Origin: DAOPZC01 sp035353175
GTDB lineage: Bacteria > Verrucomicrobiota > Kiritimatiellia > RFP12 > UBA1067
NCBI GenBank assembly: GCA_035353175.1
Contig: DAOPZC010000006.1
Location: forward strand, 69,558-133,557
Reading direction: 5' to 3'
DNA: 64,000 bases
The stretch's first letter is position 1. Each line of letters begins with the position of its first letter. The position numbers were made by a program, and so were the translations under genes. The notes below the pieces were generated by a model that made no database searches, was not told the DNA's origin, and was given only the letters and a program-made list of their open reading frames with translations. Shown here one piece after another: positions 34,039-43,382 of this stretch.

Positions 34039-35517
34039 TCACAGGTCAGGCGCCGGAGCCGCCGCAGCCCCCGCGACACGGATGACGCGCCACCGTTTGG
34101 CCAGCACCCTTTCCTCCGCGGGCCTGCCTCCTAACCGCCGTTTGACCTCAGTCGCCTGTCGACCGCTCCGACACAACACAAAACGCTCTCCGCCGGCGTC
34201 CGCCCAACTCTCCAGCCTGTCCGCCGTAACGAGGGGCAACGTGCGGTCGCAATAAAAAGAAAGCCCGTTGAGATGCTTTTCTCCAAACAGCGCCAAACGC
34301 GTTGGGTCGCTCACACCGCCAGGCCCGGTCAGTTGCCGATGCAAAACCGCCATGTCACGCTCGTTCCGAATAAATCCCACGCCCCCCTTGCCGGCCGCGA
34401 AAAGCACAAACATGCCGCACGCGACCGAAAGCACGGCTTTGCGGAACCACGATGCTCGACCGTCCACCGCCAGCAGCAGACGCCCCGCACCCGCCGCTAA
34501 CGGCACAAACAACGGCAAGACATACAAAGGCAGCTTGGAACGGCTCAGCATAAAGACACCCAGCGGTAAAACCGTCGACCATAATAGCCAGAAAGCCTCG
34601 TCCGAAAGACCGGACCACGCGCCCTTTAGTCCCCCCGGCACGGCGATACGGTCGCGAACCTCCCGCCAACGGAATGCCAGCCAACCGCTCCAGGGAAGCG
34701 TCCCGAAAAGCAGAATCGGCAAATAAACCACAAAGTTCATGTAGAATTGGGGGTTCCGTCCGAACTTGTCCGACAAGGAACGGTTCACCACCTCTTCGTG
34801 CAGCCAATAACCCATAAGTCCGGGATGCCGATAAGCCTCCCACGCATACCAGCCGAATCCCGCGAAAACAAACACGGCGAGCGCTGACGGCGCGAACAGG
34901 CGTATCAGCCGCCGTTCCTGCCGCGGCAGGCGCGCCCAGACCAAGATCATCGCCGGCGCCATCAAAAGCGCCGGAGGCCCCTTGATGAGGAAAGCGATGC
35001 CGAGGAACAGCCACATCAAATGAACCGCCCACCTGGAGCGTTTTCTTAAGGCTTCCCAGAAACACGCCTGCGTTAACGCCAGCGAGACGGTCAACGGGTA
35101 GTCTGCCGATACAGTCTGGCTGGCGATCATGGGTATCGCGGCAGTGGCGTAGACCAGCGCGCTCATCCCCGCGCTCTCGCGATCACGCCACAAGCGGAAG
35201 GCCAGCCACCAGACCGCAACGATGGTGACCAGATAACAAGGAATCAGATAGAGCCGCGCCGCCCATGTCGTAGGCCCCATCACGCTATAGGGAATGCGGA
35301 TCGCCAGATACGTCAGCGGGGGCTTTGTCCAATGCGGATGCCCGTTCAGCACAGGCTCGAGCCATGTGCCCGCTTGCGCCATTTCGCGGGCGCACTCCGC
35401 GTAGCGACCCTCGGTCGTCTCGTAGAGACCCCGTGTCCCATGAAACGCCGCCGCCGCCATTAAAGCGCACGCGAGCAGCACAGGCAGCCGTAAACTTAAT
35501 GAGGGTCCCGTTTTCAT
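34039..35517 (-). CDS. ArnT/RgtA-like membrane glycosyltransferase (GT-C fold, GT39/PMT type)
   Basis: 492 residues from the ATG at 35517, four bases after the upstream gene. TRGLYETTEGRYAECAREMAQAG is the GT-C first-loop motif in which the acidic residues act in catalysis, and HWTKPPLTYLAIR is the second conserved block. About 10-12 hydrophobic helices follow, with a soluble C-terminal tail. Such enzymes take a sugar from a polyprenyl phosphate carrier and attach it to lipid A or core on the periplasmic side. The neighbouring carrier-loading enzyme and epimerase complete the pathway. Confidence 0.85.
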   Translation of the reverse strand: MKTGPSLSLRLPVLLACALMAAAAFHGTRGLYETTEGRYAECAREMAQAGTWLEPVLNGHPHWTKPPLTYLAIRIPYSVMGPTTWAARLYLIPCYLVTIVAVWWLAFRLWRDRESAGMSALVYATAAIPMIASQTVSADYPLTVSLALTQACFWEALRKRSRWAVHLMWLFLGIAFLIKGPPALLMAPAMILVWARLPRQERRLIRLFAPSALAVFVFAGFGWYAWEAYRHPGLMGYWLHEEVVNRSLSDKFGRNPQFYMNFVVYLPILLFGTLPWSGWLAFRWREVRDRIAVPGGLKGAWSGLSDEAFWLLWSTVLPLGVFMLSRSKLPLYVLPLFVPLAAGAGRLLLAVDGRASWFRKAVLSVACGMFVLFAAGKGGVGFIRNERDMAVLHRQLTGPGGVSDPTRLALFGEKHLNGLSFYCDRTLPLVTADRLESWADAGGERFVLCRSGRQATEVKRRLGGRPAEERVLAKRWRVIRVAGAAAAPAPDL

Positions 35518-35521
35518 AGTT

Positions 35522-36502
35522 TCAAGGATTTCCCAGGACGTAATCGCGATACCATGCCACGAACTTGGGCACCCCCTCGCACAGCGGCGTCTGAGGCGCA
35601 TATCCGGTTTTAGCGTGCAGCCGTTCGATGCTCGCCCATGTATCCGGCACGTCGCCCGCTTGCATCGGCAACAGCTCCAACCGGGGCGTCACCGCCAGTC
35701 CCTCCGCCAACAGGCCGATCATATCCAGTAAAAGCTCGGGGCGGTTGTTGCCGATGTTGAAAATTTCATATGGCGCGAACTGAACGCCTGTCACGCACCG
35801 GACAACCCCTTCAACGATGTCGTCCACATAGGTGAAATCGCGGCTCATCTTACCCCGGTTGAAGACACGGACCGGGTCTCCCCTAGTCATCGCGTCCGCG
35901 AAAAGGTACATCGCCATGTCCGGACGGTACCAAGGCCCGTATACGGTGAAGAAACGCAGCCCGATCGTCTGGATGCCGTAGAGGTGCGTATAGACATGGG
36001 CCATCATCTCGTTCGCCTTTTTTGTGGCGGCATAAAGGCTCACCGGATGATCCACCGCCTGTTCCTCCGAGAAAGGCAACACCCGATTACCCCCATAGAC
36101 CGACGAGGACGAGGCATAAATCAACCGCGGTTTCTGCCGTGCCTGACGGCAACATTCCAATACGCTCAGAAAACCCTCGAGGTTACTCTTCTGATACGCG
36201 AACGGATCGGTGATCGAGTAACGGACCCCGGCTTGCGCGGCCAGGTTTATGACGCACTCGGGAGCGAATTCAGCGAAAACACGCTCTAAGGCCGCCCGGT
36301 CGCAAATGTCATTCTCGTAGAAGCGGAAACGGTCCGTATCCGCATGCTCCGATATCAGCAAGGCGTGCCTATCCCGCTTCAGCCGGACACTGTAATAGGC
36401 ATCGAAATTATCCAAACCCGCCACTTCGTGCCCGTCCCTCAGCAACCTCCCGGCGAGATGGAAACCGATGAAACCTGCTGACCCTGTCACTAAAATCCGC
36501 AT
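35522..36502 (-). CDS. NAD-dependent epimerase, UDP-glucuronate 4-epimerase type
   Basis: 326 residues from the ATG at 36502 (GGAGG four bases upstream). The Rossmann motif is TGSAGFIG (6-13), the catalytic region is ASSSSVYGG near 133 and YAATKKANE (YxxxK) near 156, and the substrate region is FFTVYGPWYRPDMAMYLF, which matches UDP-glucuronate epimerases closely. It would convert UDP-GlcA to UDP-GalA in the cytoplasm. First gene of a three-gene minus-strand run with the ArnT-like and GT2 genes. Confidence 0.88.
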   Translation of the reverse strand: MRILVTGSAGFIGFHLAGRLLRDGHEVAGLDNFDAYYSVRLKRDRHALLISEHADTDRFRFYENDICDRAALERVFAEFAPECVINLAAQAGVRYSITDPFAYQKSNLEGFLSVLECCRQARQKPRLIYASSSSVYGGNRVLPFSEEQAVDHPVSLYAATKKANEMMAHVYTHLYGIQTIGLRFFTVYGPWYRPDMAMYLFADAMTRGDPVRVFNRGKMSRDFTYVDDIVEGVVRCVTGVQFAPYEIFNIGNNRPELLLDMIGLLAEGLAVTPRLELLPMQAGDVPDTWASIERLHAKTGYAPQTPLCEGVPKFVAWYRDYVLGNP

Positions 36503-36642
36503 GGGCCCTCCAAGTTGAACACTGCTGCTAAAATACACTTCTTCGTGTTAATGCGTCAACCGTCAAGCGCTGCGTGATAAACATGTAATGTATCGGTCAT
36601 GTAACGACAACGTTTTGTTTTTAATATTGTAACGATTTAAGC

Positions 36643-38070
36643 ATGAAATTAACACCTTTTCACAAAGTTCTCACACGAACCGCTTTTCTTTTCGTCGCGG
36701 CCGGTTGCGTGCATTTCCGACCGAGCCCCTTATCGGCCGCTCGCTCGCTCGACGACTTTGAGGCCCGTACGCTGGACCGGCCCGATTTGGTCAACTACCT
36801 GAAGACAAACAGCCTCGCGGCTTCGTGGCCGCTGACGCGCTGGGACCTGCCGTCGCTGACGTTGGCAGCGTTCTTCTATCATCCCGACTTGGATGTGGCC
36901 CGGGCGCAGTTCGATGTTGCAAAGGGAGAAAACCGACGTGCAGGCGAACGCGCCAACCCGTCCCTGACACTCGCGCCCGGCTATAATTCCAGCCGACCCG
37001 CCGGAGCGGTCTCGTACTGGATCGCCGATGTCGCCCTGACGCTCCCTGTCGAAACCGCAGGCAAACGCGGCTACCGTATCGATCAGGCGCACCAACTCTC
37101 GGAAGCCGCCCGCCTCATGATCGCGCAGACCGCGTGGCAGATACGGCGGGAGGTCCGGGCAAGTCTGCTGGAACTGTATTCGGCTCTGGAGAATGAGGCG
37201 CAGGCCCGTCGGCTGCAGGCGCTTCAGGCGGAAGCCGTGTCGCTCCTTCAGGCTCAGGCGGACGCGGGAGAAATTCCGCGCATGGAAGTGTCCCGTGCCC
37301 GCATGCAGGAGCAGGCCAGTGAGTTGGCCGTCCTGAGCGCGCGCCAGAGACAGGCGGCCGCACAGGTGCGGCTCGCGGGAGCGGTCGGTGTGCCGGTCAA
37401 GGCTTTTGACAAGGCCGAGTTCGCATTCGATGCGGTGCGGCGCCTTCCGCCCATTCCGCCCGCAACCGAGCTGCAGCGTGCCGCGCTGCTGAACCGCACC
37501 GACCTTCTGTCCGCTCTGGCGGAATATGAAGCGTCTCAGGCGGCACTTCACTTGGAGATCGCCAAACAGGTTCCGGATGTGGAGCTGGGGCCGGCGTATC
37601 AGTACGACCAGGGTGAAAACAAATGGGCGCTTGGTTTCACCGCGACGCTACCCGTCTTCAACCGGAATCAGGGCGCGATTGCGGCGGCCGAGGCTCGGCG
37701 GGCGGAGTCGGCGGCCAAATTCAAGGCACTTCAGGCACGTGCGATCGGTGAAGTCGAACAGGCTGGAACGGCCTACCGATCCGCGCTGGAAAAAACGGAC
37801 GCGGCCCAACGGTTGTCATCCGGTTTGGAACAGAAAGCCAAGACAGTGCTGGCTTTGCGCGCGGCGGGTGAGGTGTCGAGGCTCGACGTGGTGACCGAAC
37901 GCATCGAGCGTACCATTGTTGAACAAACTTGCCTGGAAGCCCGCTTGGAAGCTTTACAGGCGCTAGGCAATATCGAGGACGTTCTCCAGATGCCGTCCGA
38001 TCTCTCCAGCTGGACAGAGCGCATCCCGTCGGTCAACACGGCCAGCAGCGAGGATAAGAATCATGAGTAA
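36643..38070 (+). CDS. TolC-family outer membrane efflux lipoprotein
   Basis: 475 residues. A short signal with lipobox-like VAAGC ends near residue 22, so it is probably a lipoprotein. Two OEP repeats follow with long amphipathic helices (about 85-270 and 290-460). It forms the outer membrane duct of the RND pump encoded next, and the stop overlaps the next start (ATGAGTAA). No Shine-Dalgarno is visible at its own ATG. The divergent gap upstream holds repeated CATGTAA/TTGTAACG motifs that may bind a regulator. Confidence 0.88.
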   Translation: MKLTPFHKVLTRTAFLFVAAGCVHFRPSPLSAARSLDDFEARTLDRPDLVNYLKTNSLAASWPLTRWDLPSLTLAAFFYHPDLDVARAQFDVAKGENRRAGERANPSLTLAPGYNSSRPAGAVSYWIADVALTLPVETAGKRGYRIDQAHQLSEAARLMIAQTAWQIRREVRASLLELYSALENEAQARRLQALQAEAVSLLQAQADAGEIPRMEVSRARMQEQASELAVLSARQRQAAAQVRLAGAVGVPVKAFDKAEFAFDAVRRLPPIPPATELQRAALLNRTDLLSALAEYEASQAALHLEIAKQVPDVELGPAYQYDQGENKWALGFTATLPVFNRNQGAIAAAEARRAESAAKFKALQARAIGEVEQAGTAYRSALEKTDAAQRLSSGLEQKAKTVLALRAAGEVSRLDVVTERIERTIVEQTCLEARLEALQALGNIEDVLQMPSDLSSWTERIPSVNTASSEDKNHE

Positions 38071-39157
38071 ATGGGGATCGGGCATGGGACTTGCCATTGT
38101 GGCCGCGGCCGCTTTCGGCGTATGGCAACTCGACCGCACGCAGAAAAAGGACGCGACGGACGCGGAAACGGTCGACGCTGTCCCCGAGGTAACGGTGCAA
38201 ACCGCCTCGATTGTGCAGACCAATTTGCACGCCTCGGTTATCGCGTACGGCTCAGTTGAACCAGATCCCGGCCACGACGACGCGTCATCGGCCAAAGCCC
38301 GAATCACTGCGCCTGTGGCGGGACTCGTGGCCGAGGTCCTGTGCGCGGAGGGCGGATCCGTGAAACGCGGCGACGTGCTCTTCCGCATGGACGGACGTCT
38401 TGCCGCGCTGGCCATCGCAAAGGCGCTGCAAGCCGTGGAATTTGCGGAAAAAGGAGCGGCCCGCCAGAAGAAGCTGCTGCTGATCGACGGCACGTCAGAA
38501 AAAGTGATACAGGAGTCTCAACAGCAGCTTGACGCCGCCCGCCAGGAACTGGTCGCGGCACAGACCGAGAGGGACCTTCTATCTGTTACGGCGCCGGTCG
38601 CGGGAACTGTTATCCAGATAAATGCGCATTCCGGCGAGACGGTGGAAGCGGGAAGGGACCTCGCCGAAGTGGCGGACCTGAAACGGCTGGTACTTGTGGC
38701 CACCCTGCCGAGCCGCGAGGCGGATCTGATCAAAGAGGGAATGACAGCCCAAATCGACAGCGGTGAAGATACGGTTTCCTCTCTGTGGCCGGCGGGCGCG
38801 GTGATATATATTGATCCGCGCATCGACCCGCAGACCGACACCGTGAAACTGCGCGTGGGCATACCGGTCTCTGCCGCCCTGCGGCCCGGACAGTATGCGC
38901 GCGTGCGCATAATCTACGCGGATCTGAAAGACCGCCTCGCCGTGCCTGAAGAGGGCTTGGAAAGGACGGATGAGGGATTGACCGTACTTAAAGTCGTGGA
39001 AGGTAACGAGGCCGTTCTGAAACCGGTCAAAAGCGGCGTTCGGGACGGGGAATGGGTCGAAGTTCAAGGCGAGGGTATCGCAAGCGGCATGCGGATCGTC
39101 ACCGTGGGCGGATACGGGCTGCATCACAAAACGCGCATCAGGGAAATCACACCGTAA
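38063..39157 (+). CDS. RND-pump periplasmic adaptor (membrane fusion protein)
   Basis: 364 residues. An N-terminal signal/anchor (GMGLAIVAAAAFGVWQL) is followed by a split lipoyl domain (RITAPVAGLVAEVLCAEGGSVKRGD and VTAPVAGTVIQINAHSGETV), a helical hairpin between them, a beta-barrel domain and a membrane-proximal domain. It bridges the TolC-like duct and the RND transporter. It overlaps the TolC gene by eight bases. Confidence 0.88.
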   Translation: MSKWGSGMGLAIVAAAAFGVWQLDRTQKKDATDAETVDAVPEVTVQTASIVQTNLHASVIAYGSVEPDPGHDDASSAKARITAPVAGLVAEVLCAEGGSVKRGDVLFRMDGRLAALAIAKALQAVEFAEKGAARQKKLLLIDGTSEKVIQESQQQLDAARQELVAAQTERDLLSVTAPVAGTVIQINAHSGETVEAGRDLAEVADLKRLVLVATLPSREADLIKEGMTAQIDSGEDTVSSLWPAGAVIYIDPRIDPQTDTVKLRVGIPVSAALRPGQYARVRIIYADLKDRLAVPEEGLERTDEGLTVLKVVEGNEAVLKPVKSGVRDGEWVEVQGEGIASGMRIVTVGGYGLHHKTRIREITP

Positions 39158-39180
39158 CCTCTCCGCAAAAGCCCCTGCCT

Positions 39181-42100
39181 ATGGACACTCCCCCTACATC
39201 ATGGCCACCCCTTCCCGTCACGTCTGACATGCCGTACACGGTATCATCGGTGCCGGGACGCTTCGCGATCCGGCATGCGAACGCCATCCTTTTCATCAGT
39301 ATCTCACTGTGCGCTGCCGGCATCTATTCAGCCCTGCGCATTCCCTCGGCGGTTTTCCCGCAAACGGATTTTCCGCGCGTGGTGATCAATGTGGACAACG
39401 GGGTGATGCCCGCTAACGAGATGATGGCCACAGTCACCCGTCCGATCGAAACGTCGATGAAGGACATCCCCGGCGTCACCACCATCCGCACGCTGACCGG
39501 CCGCGGTTCAGCGGAAATCAACGTTTTTTTCAATTGGAAGGTGGACATGGTCCAGTCCGAGCTGTTTGTGATCGGGCGGCTCTCGCAAATCCGCAGCACG
39601 CTACCTTCGACAGCCGAAACCGACGTCCACCGCCTGACGTTCGCGCAGTATCCGGTTCTCGGCATCAGCCTGACCAGCGAGACGCGTGACTTGACGCACC
39701 TGTGGGAGACGGCCCACCATACCCTCAGCCCGCGCTTCCTGCGCGTCAAAGGCGTGGCGCGCGTAGACATCATCGGCGGGCGTACGCCTGAATACCACAT
39801 CGTCGTCGACCCGCACCGGCTGCAGGCGTCCGGGCTGAGTCTGGCCGCCGTTACCGAGGCGTTCGCCAAGAATAACCTCGTGACGTCGGCAGGCCTGCAC
39901 GAAGAGAAACACATGCAGTATCTTGCGGTCGTGGACGGCCGCGCGCGTTCCCTGCGCGAGTTGGAGGATTTCGCGGTGGGCATCGTGAACGGCCACATCA
40001 TCCGCATACGCGATTTCGCGAGGGTCGAGCGCGGCCCGGAACCGGCTTTCAATGTCGTCACGGCGGACGGAAGGGAGGCGGTGTTGCTCAACATCAAATC
40101 ACAGCCGGACGGCAGCACGCTGGACATCGCCAAAAACATCAAACGGGAGATGGCGTCCCTGCGGCGTGAATTGCCGCCTGACATGAAACTGGCCTTCTTC
40201 TACGACCAGTCGCTGCTCGTCCGGGATTCGGTCCGCAGCGTATGGGAGGCGATCGGGTTCGGCTTGCTCCTGTCGGTCCTGATCCTCTTCGCGTTTCTGA
40301 AAGATTGGGGGACCACGATCGTCGCGGCCCTCGTGATCCCCGTTACCGTGCTGATCACTCTGGTTGCCGTCAAACTGACGGGAATGAGTTTCAACCTCAT
40401 GACTCTGGGAGGCATCGCGGCGGCGATCGGACTGGTGATCGATGACGCGATTGTCGTTGTGGAATCAATCCACACGAAAATGCTCTCCGGAATATCACGG
40501 ACTCTCGCGGTGGAACAAGGCGTCGGCGAAATCCTCATGCCCCTGGTGGCATCAACGCTCACCCCCGTGGTGGTGTTTATCCCGCTCGCGTTTCTGACCG
40601 GTATCACGGGCGTGTTCTTCCGTGCGCTGGCGCTGACGATGGCGGTGGCGCTTTTGACTTCACTGGCGCTGGCCGTGACGATCACGCCTTCGCTTGCGGC
40701 GGCATTCATCCGGACGGGTTCCCAACGGCACCGCGTGTCTGATCCCGAGGGCGGTCCTGTACTGCGAGCCGTGGTCCGGATCTATGAGGCCACAGTCCGC
40801 ACGGCCTTGGAATACCGATGGGTGACATTGGCGCTCAGCCTCTTGCTCTTAACCGCAGGAATCAAGATTTACACGCTGCTGGAAAGCGAGTTTCTCCCGA
40901 CGATAGATGAGGGTGGCCACGTGATCGACTATATCTGCAAGCCGGGCACCAGCCTCGCGGAAACGGCCCGGGGGTTGCAGCGCGCCGACGAAATCCTCCG
41001 CTCCGTTCCCGAAGTGGAAAGCTACTCCCGGCGGACCGGCGCGGCGCTGGGCGAGTTCGTCGTGGAACCCCACTCGGGCGACTACGCTGTCAAACTGAGC
41101 CCGAACCGTACACGCAAGACAGAAGAGATCGTCGCCGAGTTGCGTAAACGCCTGAATGCCGCATTGCCAAATTTCCGTTGGGAGTTTCCCGGCATCCTGA
41201 ATGACCTGATAGGCGATCTCATGAAAGCCCCCAATCCGATTGAAGTGCGGATATTCTCCTCTGATATCGAATTTCTTAAAAAGAAGGCCGTGGCAGTCGA
41301 AGAGGCGATTTCGAAGGTGCGCGGGGTTGTGGACACCTCCAACGGACTGGTGATCACAGGACCGACGCTCAGCTTCCGCCTGCGGCCGGTGGATGCCCGG
41401 CGTTTCGGGCTGACAACAGACGATGTTGCCGTCGCTCTGAAAACCGCAATGCTCGGCGAGACGCCCTCCTCCGTGATTGAGGGGGATTGGGTCATCAAGG
41501 TCCGCATCATGGCTGAACGGTCCAGCGTCGCGCGACTCGACACCTGTTTGAACCTGCCTTTGCGTACCCTTTCCGGAGCTTCGGTGAAACTTTCCCAAGT
41601 GGCCGACGTTGCGGAAGAACCCGGACAGTTCGAAATGCAACGCGACGACCTCCGTCAAGACGTGGTGGTCTCGGCCCGTCTCGAAGGCCGCGATCTGGGC
41701 AGTGCCATGGCGGAAATACGCGAACTGTTAAGCAAGGATCCGACACTGCCTCCGGGCTCGGTGGAATTCGGGGGCCTCTATCAGCAGCAGCAGGAGTCGT
41801 TTCGCAACTTGATGGTCGTGCTGGCGTTGGCGGTTCTGCTCGTTTTCACCGTGCTGCTGATCGAATTCCGCTCCTTTTCCGAACCGCTGGCCATCATCTT
41901 CGGGGCGGTCCTGTCGATATCCGGGGCCGTGATAGCGTTGCTATTCACGGACACAGCCCTCAACGTCATGTCCTTTCTCGGGGCGATTATCGGCGTCGGC
42001 ATTGTTGCAAAGAACGGCATTCTCATGCTAGATTGTGCGAAAACTATGAAAGACTCCCAACTGGATCTCGACACGGCGCTCGTGCGCTCCGGCCGGCGCC

Positions 42101-42336
42101 GGCTTCGTCCGGTACTGATGACGTCGCTGGCGGCTGCGCTGGGCATGCTGCCCTTGGCCTACGGTCTCGGTTCCGGCTCGGAAATGCTCAAGCCATTGGC
42201 GATAGCGGTCATCGGTTCGCTTTGCATTTCGGTGTTGCTTTCTCTGATCGCGACGCCGGTGCTCTACAGTGTGCTGCTCACATTGCGCGACTTGCTCATT
42301 TCAGCAAAGACAGTCGATCCCGCACACAGAGGGTGA
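39181..42336 (+). CDS. RND efflux transporter (AcrB/HAE-1 type)
   Basis: About 1051 residues. The proton-relay pair of TM4 is present in GLVIDDAIVVVESI (near 417), typical of drug/hydrophobe pumps. Twelve helices and two large periplasmic loops are apparent (FPRVVINVDNGVMPANEM, GAIIGVGIVAKNGILML). The start is uncertain: the ATG at 39181 and the one at 39229 both lack a clear Shine-Dalgarno. Third gene of an efflux operon; the substrate cannot be predicted. Confidence 0.88.
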   Translation: MDTPPTSWPPLPVTSDMPYTVSSVPGRFAIRHANAILFISISLCAAGIYSALRIPSAVFPQTDFPRVVINVDNGVMPANEMMATVTRPIETSMKDIPGVTTIRTLTGRGSAEINVFFNWKVDMVQSELFVIGRLSQIRSTLPSTAETDVHRLTFAQYPVLGISLTSETRDLTHLWETAHHTLSPRFLRVKGVARVDIIGGRTPEYHIVVDPHRLQASGLSLAAVTEAFAKNNLVTSAGLHEEKHMQYLAVVDGRARSLRELEDFAVGIVNGHIIRIRDFARVERGPEPAFNVVTADGREAVLLNIKSQPDGSTLDIAKNIKREMASLRRELPPDMKLAFFYDQSLLVRDSVRSVWEAIGFGLLLSVLILFAFLKDWGTTIVAALVIPVTVLITLVAVKLTGMSFNLMTLGGIAAAIGLVIDDAIVVVESIHTKMLSGISRTLAVEQGVGEILMPLVASTLTPVVVFIPLAFLTGITGVFFRALALTMAVALLTSLALAVTITPSLAAAFIRTGSQRHRVSDPEGGPVLRAVVRIYEATVRTALEYRWVTLALSLLLLTAGIKIYTLLESEFLPTIDEGGHVIDYICKPGTSLAETARGLQRADEILRSVPEVESYSRRTGAALGEFVVEPHSGDYAVKLSPNRTRKTEEIVAELRKRLNAALPNFRWEFPGILNDLIGDLMKAPNPIEVRIFSSDIEFLKKKAVAVEEAISKVRGVVDTSNGLVITGPTLSFRLRPVDARRFGLTTDDVAVALKTAMLGETPSSVIEGDWVIKVRIMAERSSVARLDTCLNLPLRTLSGASVKLSQVADVAEEPGQFEMQRDDLRQDVVVSARLEGRDLGSAMAEIRELLSKDPTLPPGSVEFGGLYQQQQESFRNLMVVLALAVLLVFTVLLIEFRSFSEPLAIIFGAVLSISGAVIALLFTDTALNVMSFLGAIIGVGIVAKNGILMLDCAKTMKDSQLDLDTALVRSGRRRLRPVLMTSLAAALGMLPLAYGLGSGSEMLKPLAIAVIGSLCISVLLSLIATPVLYSVLLTLRDLLISAKTVDPAHRG

Positions 42337-42337
42337 C

Positions 42338-43033
42338 ATGAAAGAAAAAGTACAACAGAAAACCGTCGAGATGGGCGAGGCTCCCGCATTAAAGAAACTT
42401 CTGGTCTTTTTGTTGCTGTCGCTGATTTTCATCGCCCTGGGCACCTATCCCCCGCTCCGCGAGCACCTGCGGCCGGAAGAGCTTGACAGAACCGTCGAAG
42501 GGATGGGGTGGTACGGCCCACTCCTGATCGTTGTTATCGGCACGTTTTCGCCGTTGCTGATGCTGCCCCGATGGCCGGTCGCGGTGATAGCCGGCATGGA
42601 ATACGGCGTCTTCTGGGGTTCCTTCCTCGCAAATACCGCATCGCTCATCGGTGCCGGACTGCAATATTGGATGTCGCGATCAACGCTGGCCCACTTGGCT
42701 AAACGATGGCTCGTCGGAAACCGTTGGAAAACTCTGCTGGAGAACCCGGCGCACGTCTTTTCCGCACTCTTTTTGTTGCGCGCTTTCCCCCTGTCAAATT
42801 TCGTCGCGACCAACCTGCTGTGCGGCACCCTCCGAATCCCCTTTCGCACTTTTCTGTTGTCCTCCGCACTCGGCATGATTCCGTCGACCATCCTCTATGC
42901 GTCATGGGGCAAGCTCACTTTGCGGCCTTCCTGCGGTTTCATTCTCCTCGCATTCTTCACCCTAACTTTCATCGCTTTCGGAACGGTCTATGCCCTGCGT
43001 TTCCTGTTTCGCCCGAGCGACCCTGCTAAGTAA
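42338..43033 (+). CDS. TVP38/TMEM64 (VTT domain) membrane protein
   Basis: 231 residues. About five hydrophobic segments and the VTT signature region LLRAFPLSNFVATNLLCG followed by FLLSSALGMIPSTILY. VTT/DedA proteins are now thought to move lipids between membrane leaflets. It begins one base after the RND stop with GAGGGTGAC upstream, so it is co-transcribed with the efflux genes. Its stop overlaps the end of a convergent lpxL-like fragment. Confidence 0.8.
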   Translation: MKEKVQQKTVEMGEAPALKKLLVFLLLSLIFIALGTYPPLREHLRPEELDRTVEGMGWYGPLLIVVIGTFSPLLMLPRWPVAVIAGMEYGVFWGSFLANTASLIGAGLQYWMSRSTLAHLAKRWLVGNRWKTLLENPAHVFSALFLLRAFPLSNFVATNLLCGTLRIPFRTFLLSSALGMIPSTILYASWGKLTLRPSCGFILLAFFTLTFIAFGTVYALRFLFRPSDPAK

Positions 43034-43217
43034 GACGCGCATGCCGAGCGTAAAAAGGGTAACGTGCGGAGTCGTCACCAGACGGGATCCGGCGCCACCG
43101 GCGGTAGGTCAGGCACCAGTAGGAGGGATGACGGCGAATAACGCGCTCGATCGCGTCGGAAAACTGCTGCGTTTGCACGGAGTCGGTGACGGACGGGTCA
43201 GGCAGAAAGATATCGCT
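43026..43217 (-). pseudogene. LpxL/HtrB-type acyltransferase, C-terminal fragment cut by repeat B
   Basis: 63 residues ending at a stop at 43026. DSVQTQQFSDAIERVIRRHP followed by YWCLTYRRWRRI matches the conserved C-terminus of lipid A late acyltransferases (usual NDAIE..IRR.PEQW.W.HRRW). The rest of the gene is absent: the fragment meets the left edge of repeat B exactly. The frame stays open through the first part of the repeat, but I see no clear acyltransferase motifs there. Confidence 0.6.
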
Positions 43218-43336
43218 GCGGATAGGACGCACAAGCTGCGTTTTCCAGCCGGTGCGGGATACGGCGAAGTCGGATAAAGGCGCTTCTATCAAGTCGTTGG
43301 AGGGTTGAAAGGGCTCGGGTCAGGTCGGTTCGGGCG

Positions 43337-43374
43337 TTTTTTGAGGCCCGGCGTTGACGGCGGGCCTCAAAAAA
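43337..43374. terminator. bidirectional terminator-like hairpin inside the repeat
   Basis: A perfect 14-bp stem with T6 on one side and A6 on the other would end transcription arriving from either direction. The same element recurs in the three other identical copies. The -35 box of the outward promoter lies in its loop. Confidence 0.65.
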
Positions 43375-43382
43375 AGTATGCT
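43354..43382 (+). promoter_or_regulatory. outward promoter inside the repeat
   Basis: TTGACG (43354-43359), 17 bases, TATGCT (43377-43382), reading to the right out of the repeat. Equivalent sites lie at 48308-48336, 58568-58596 and 62157-62185. Confidence 0.65.

Noticed and set aside
43218..43292. Minus-strand frame through the left of the repeat as genuine LpxL coding sequence
   Set aside because: The frame joins the LpxL fragment in copy B, but the same bases abut unrelated sequences in the other copies and lack clear acyltransferase motifs. I kept the gene boundary at the repeat edge.
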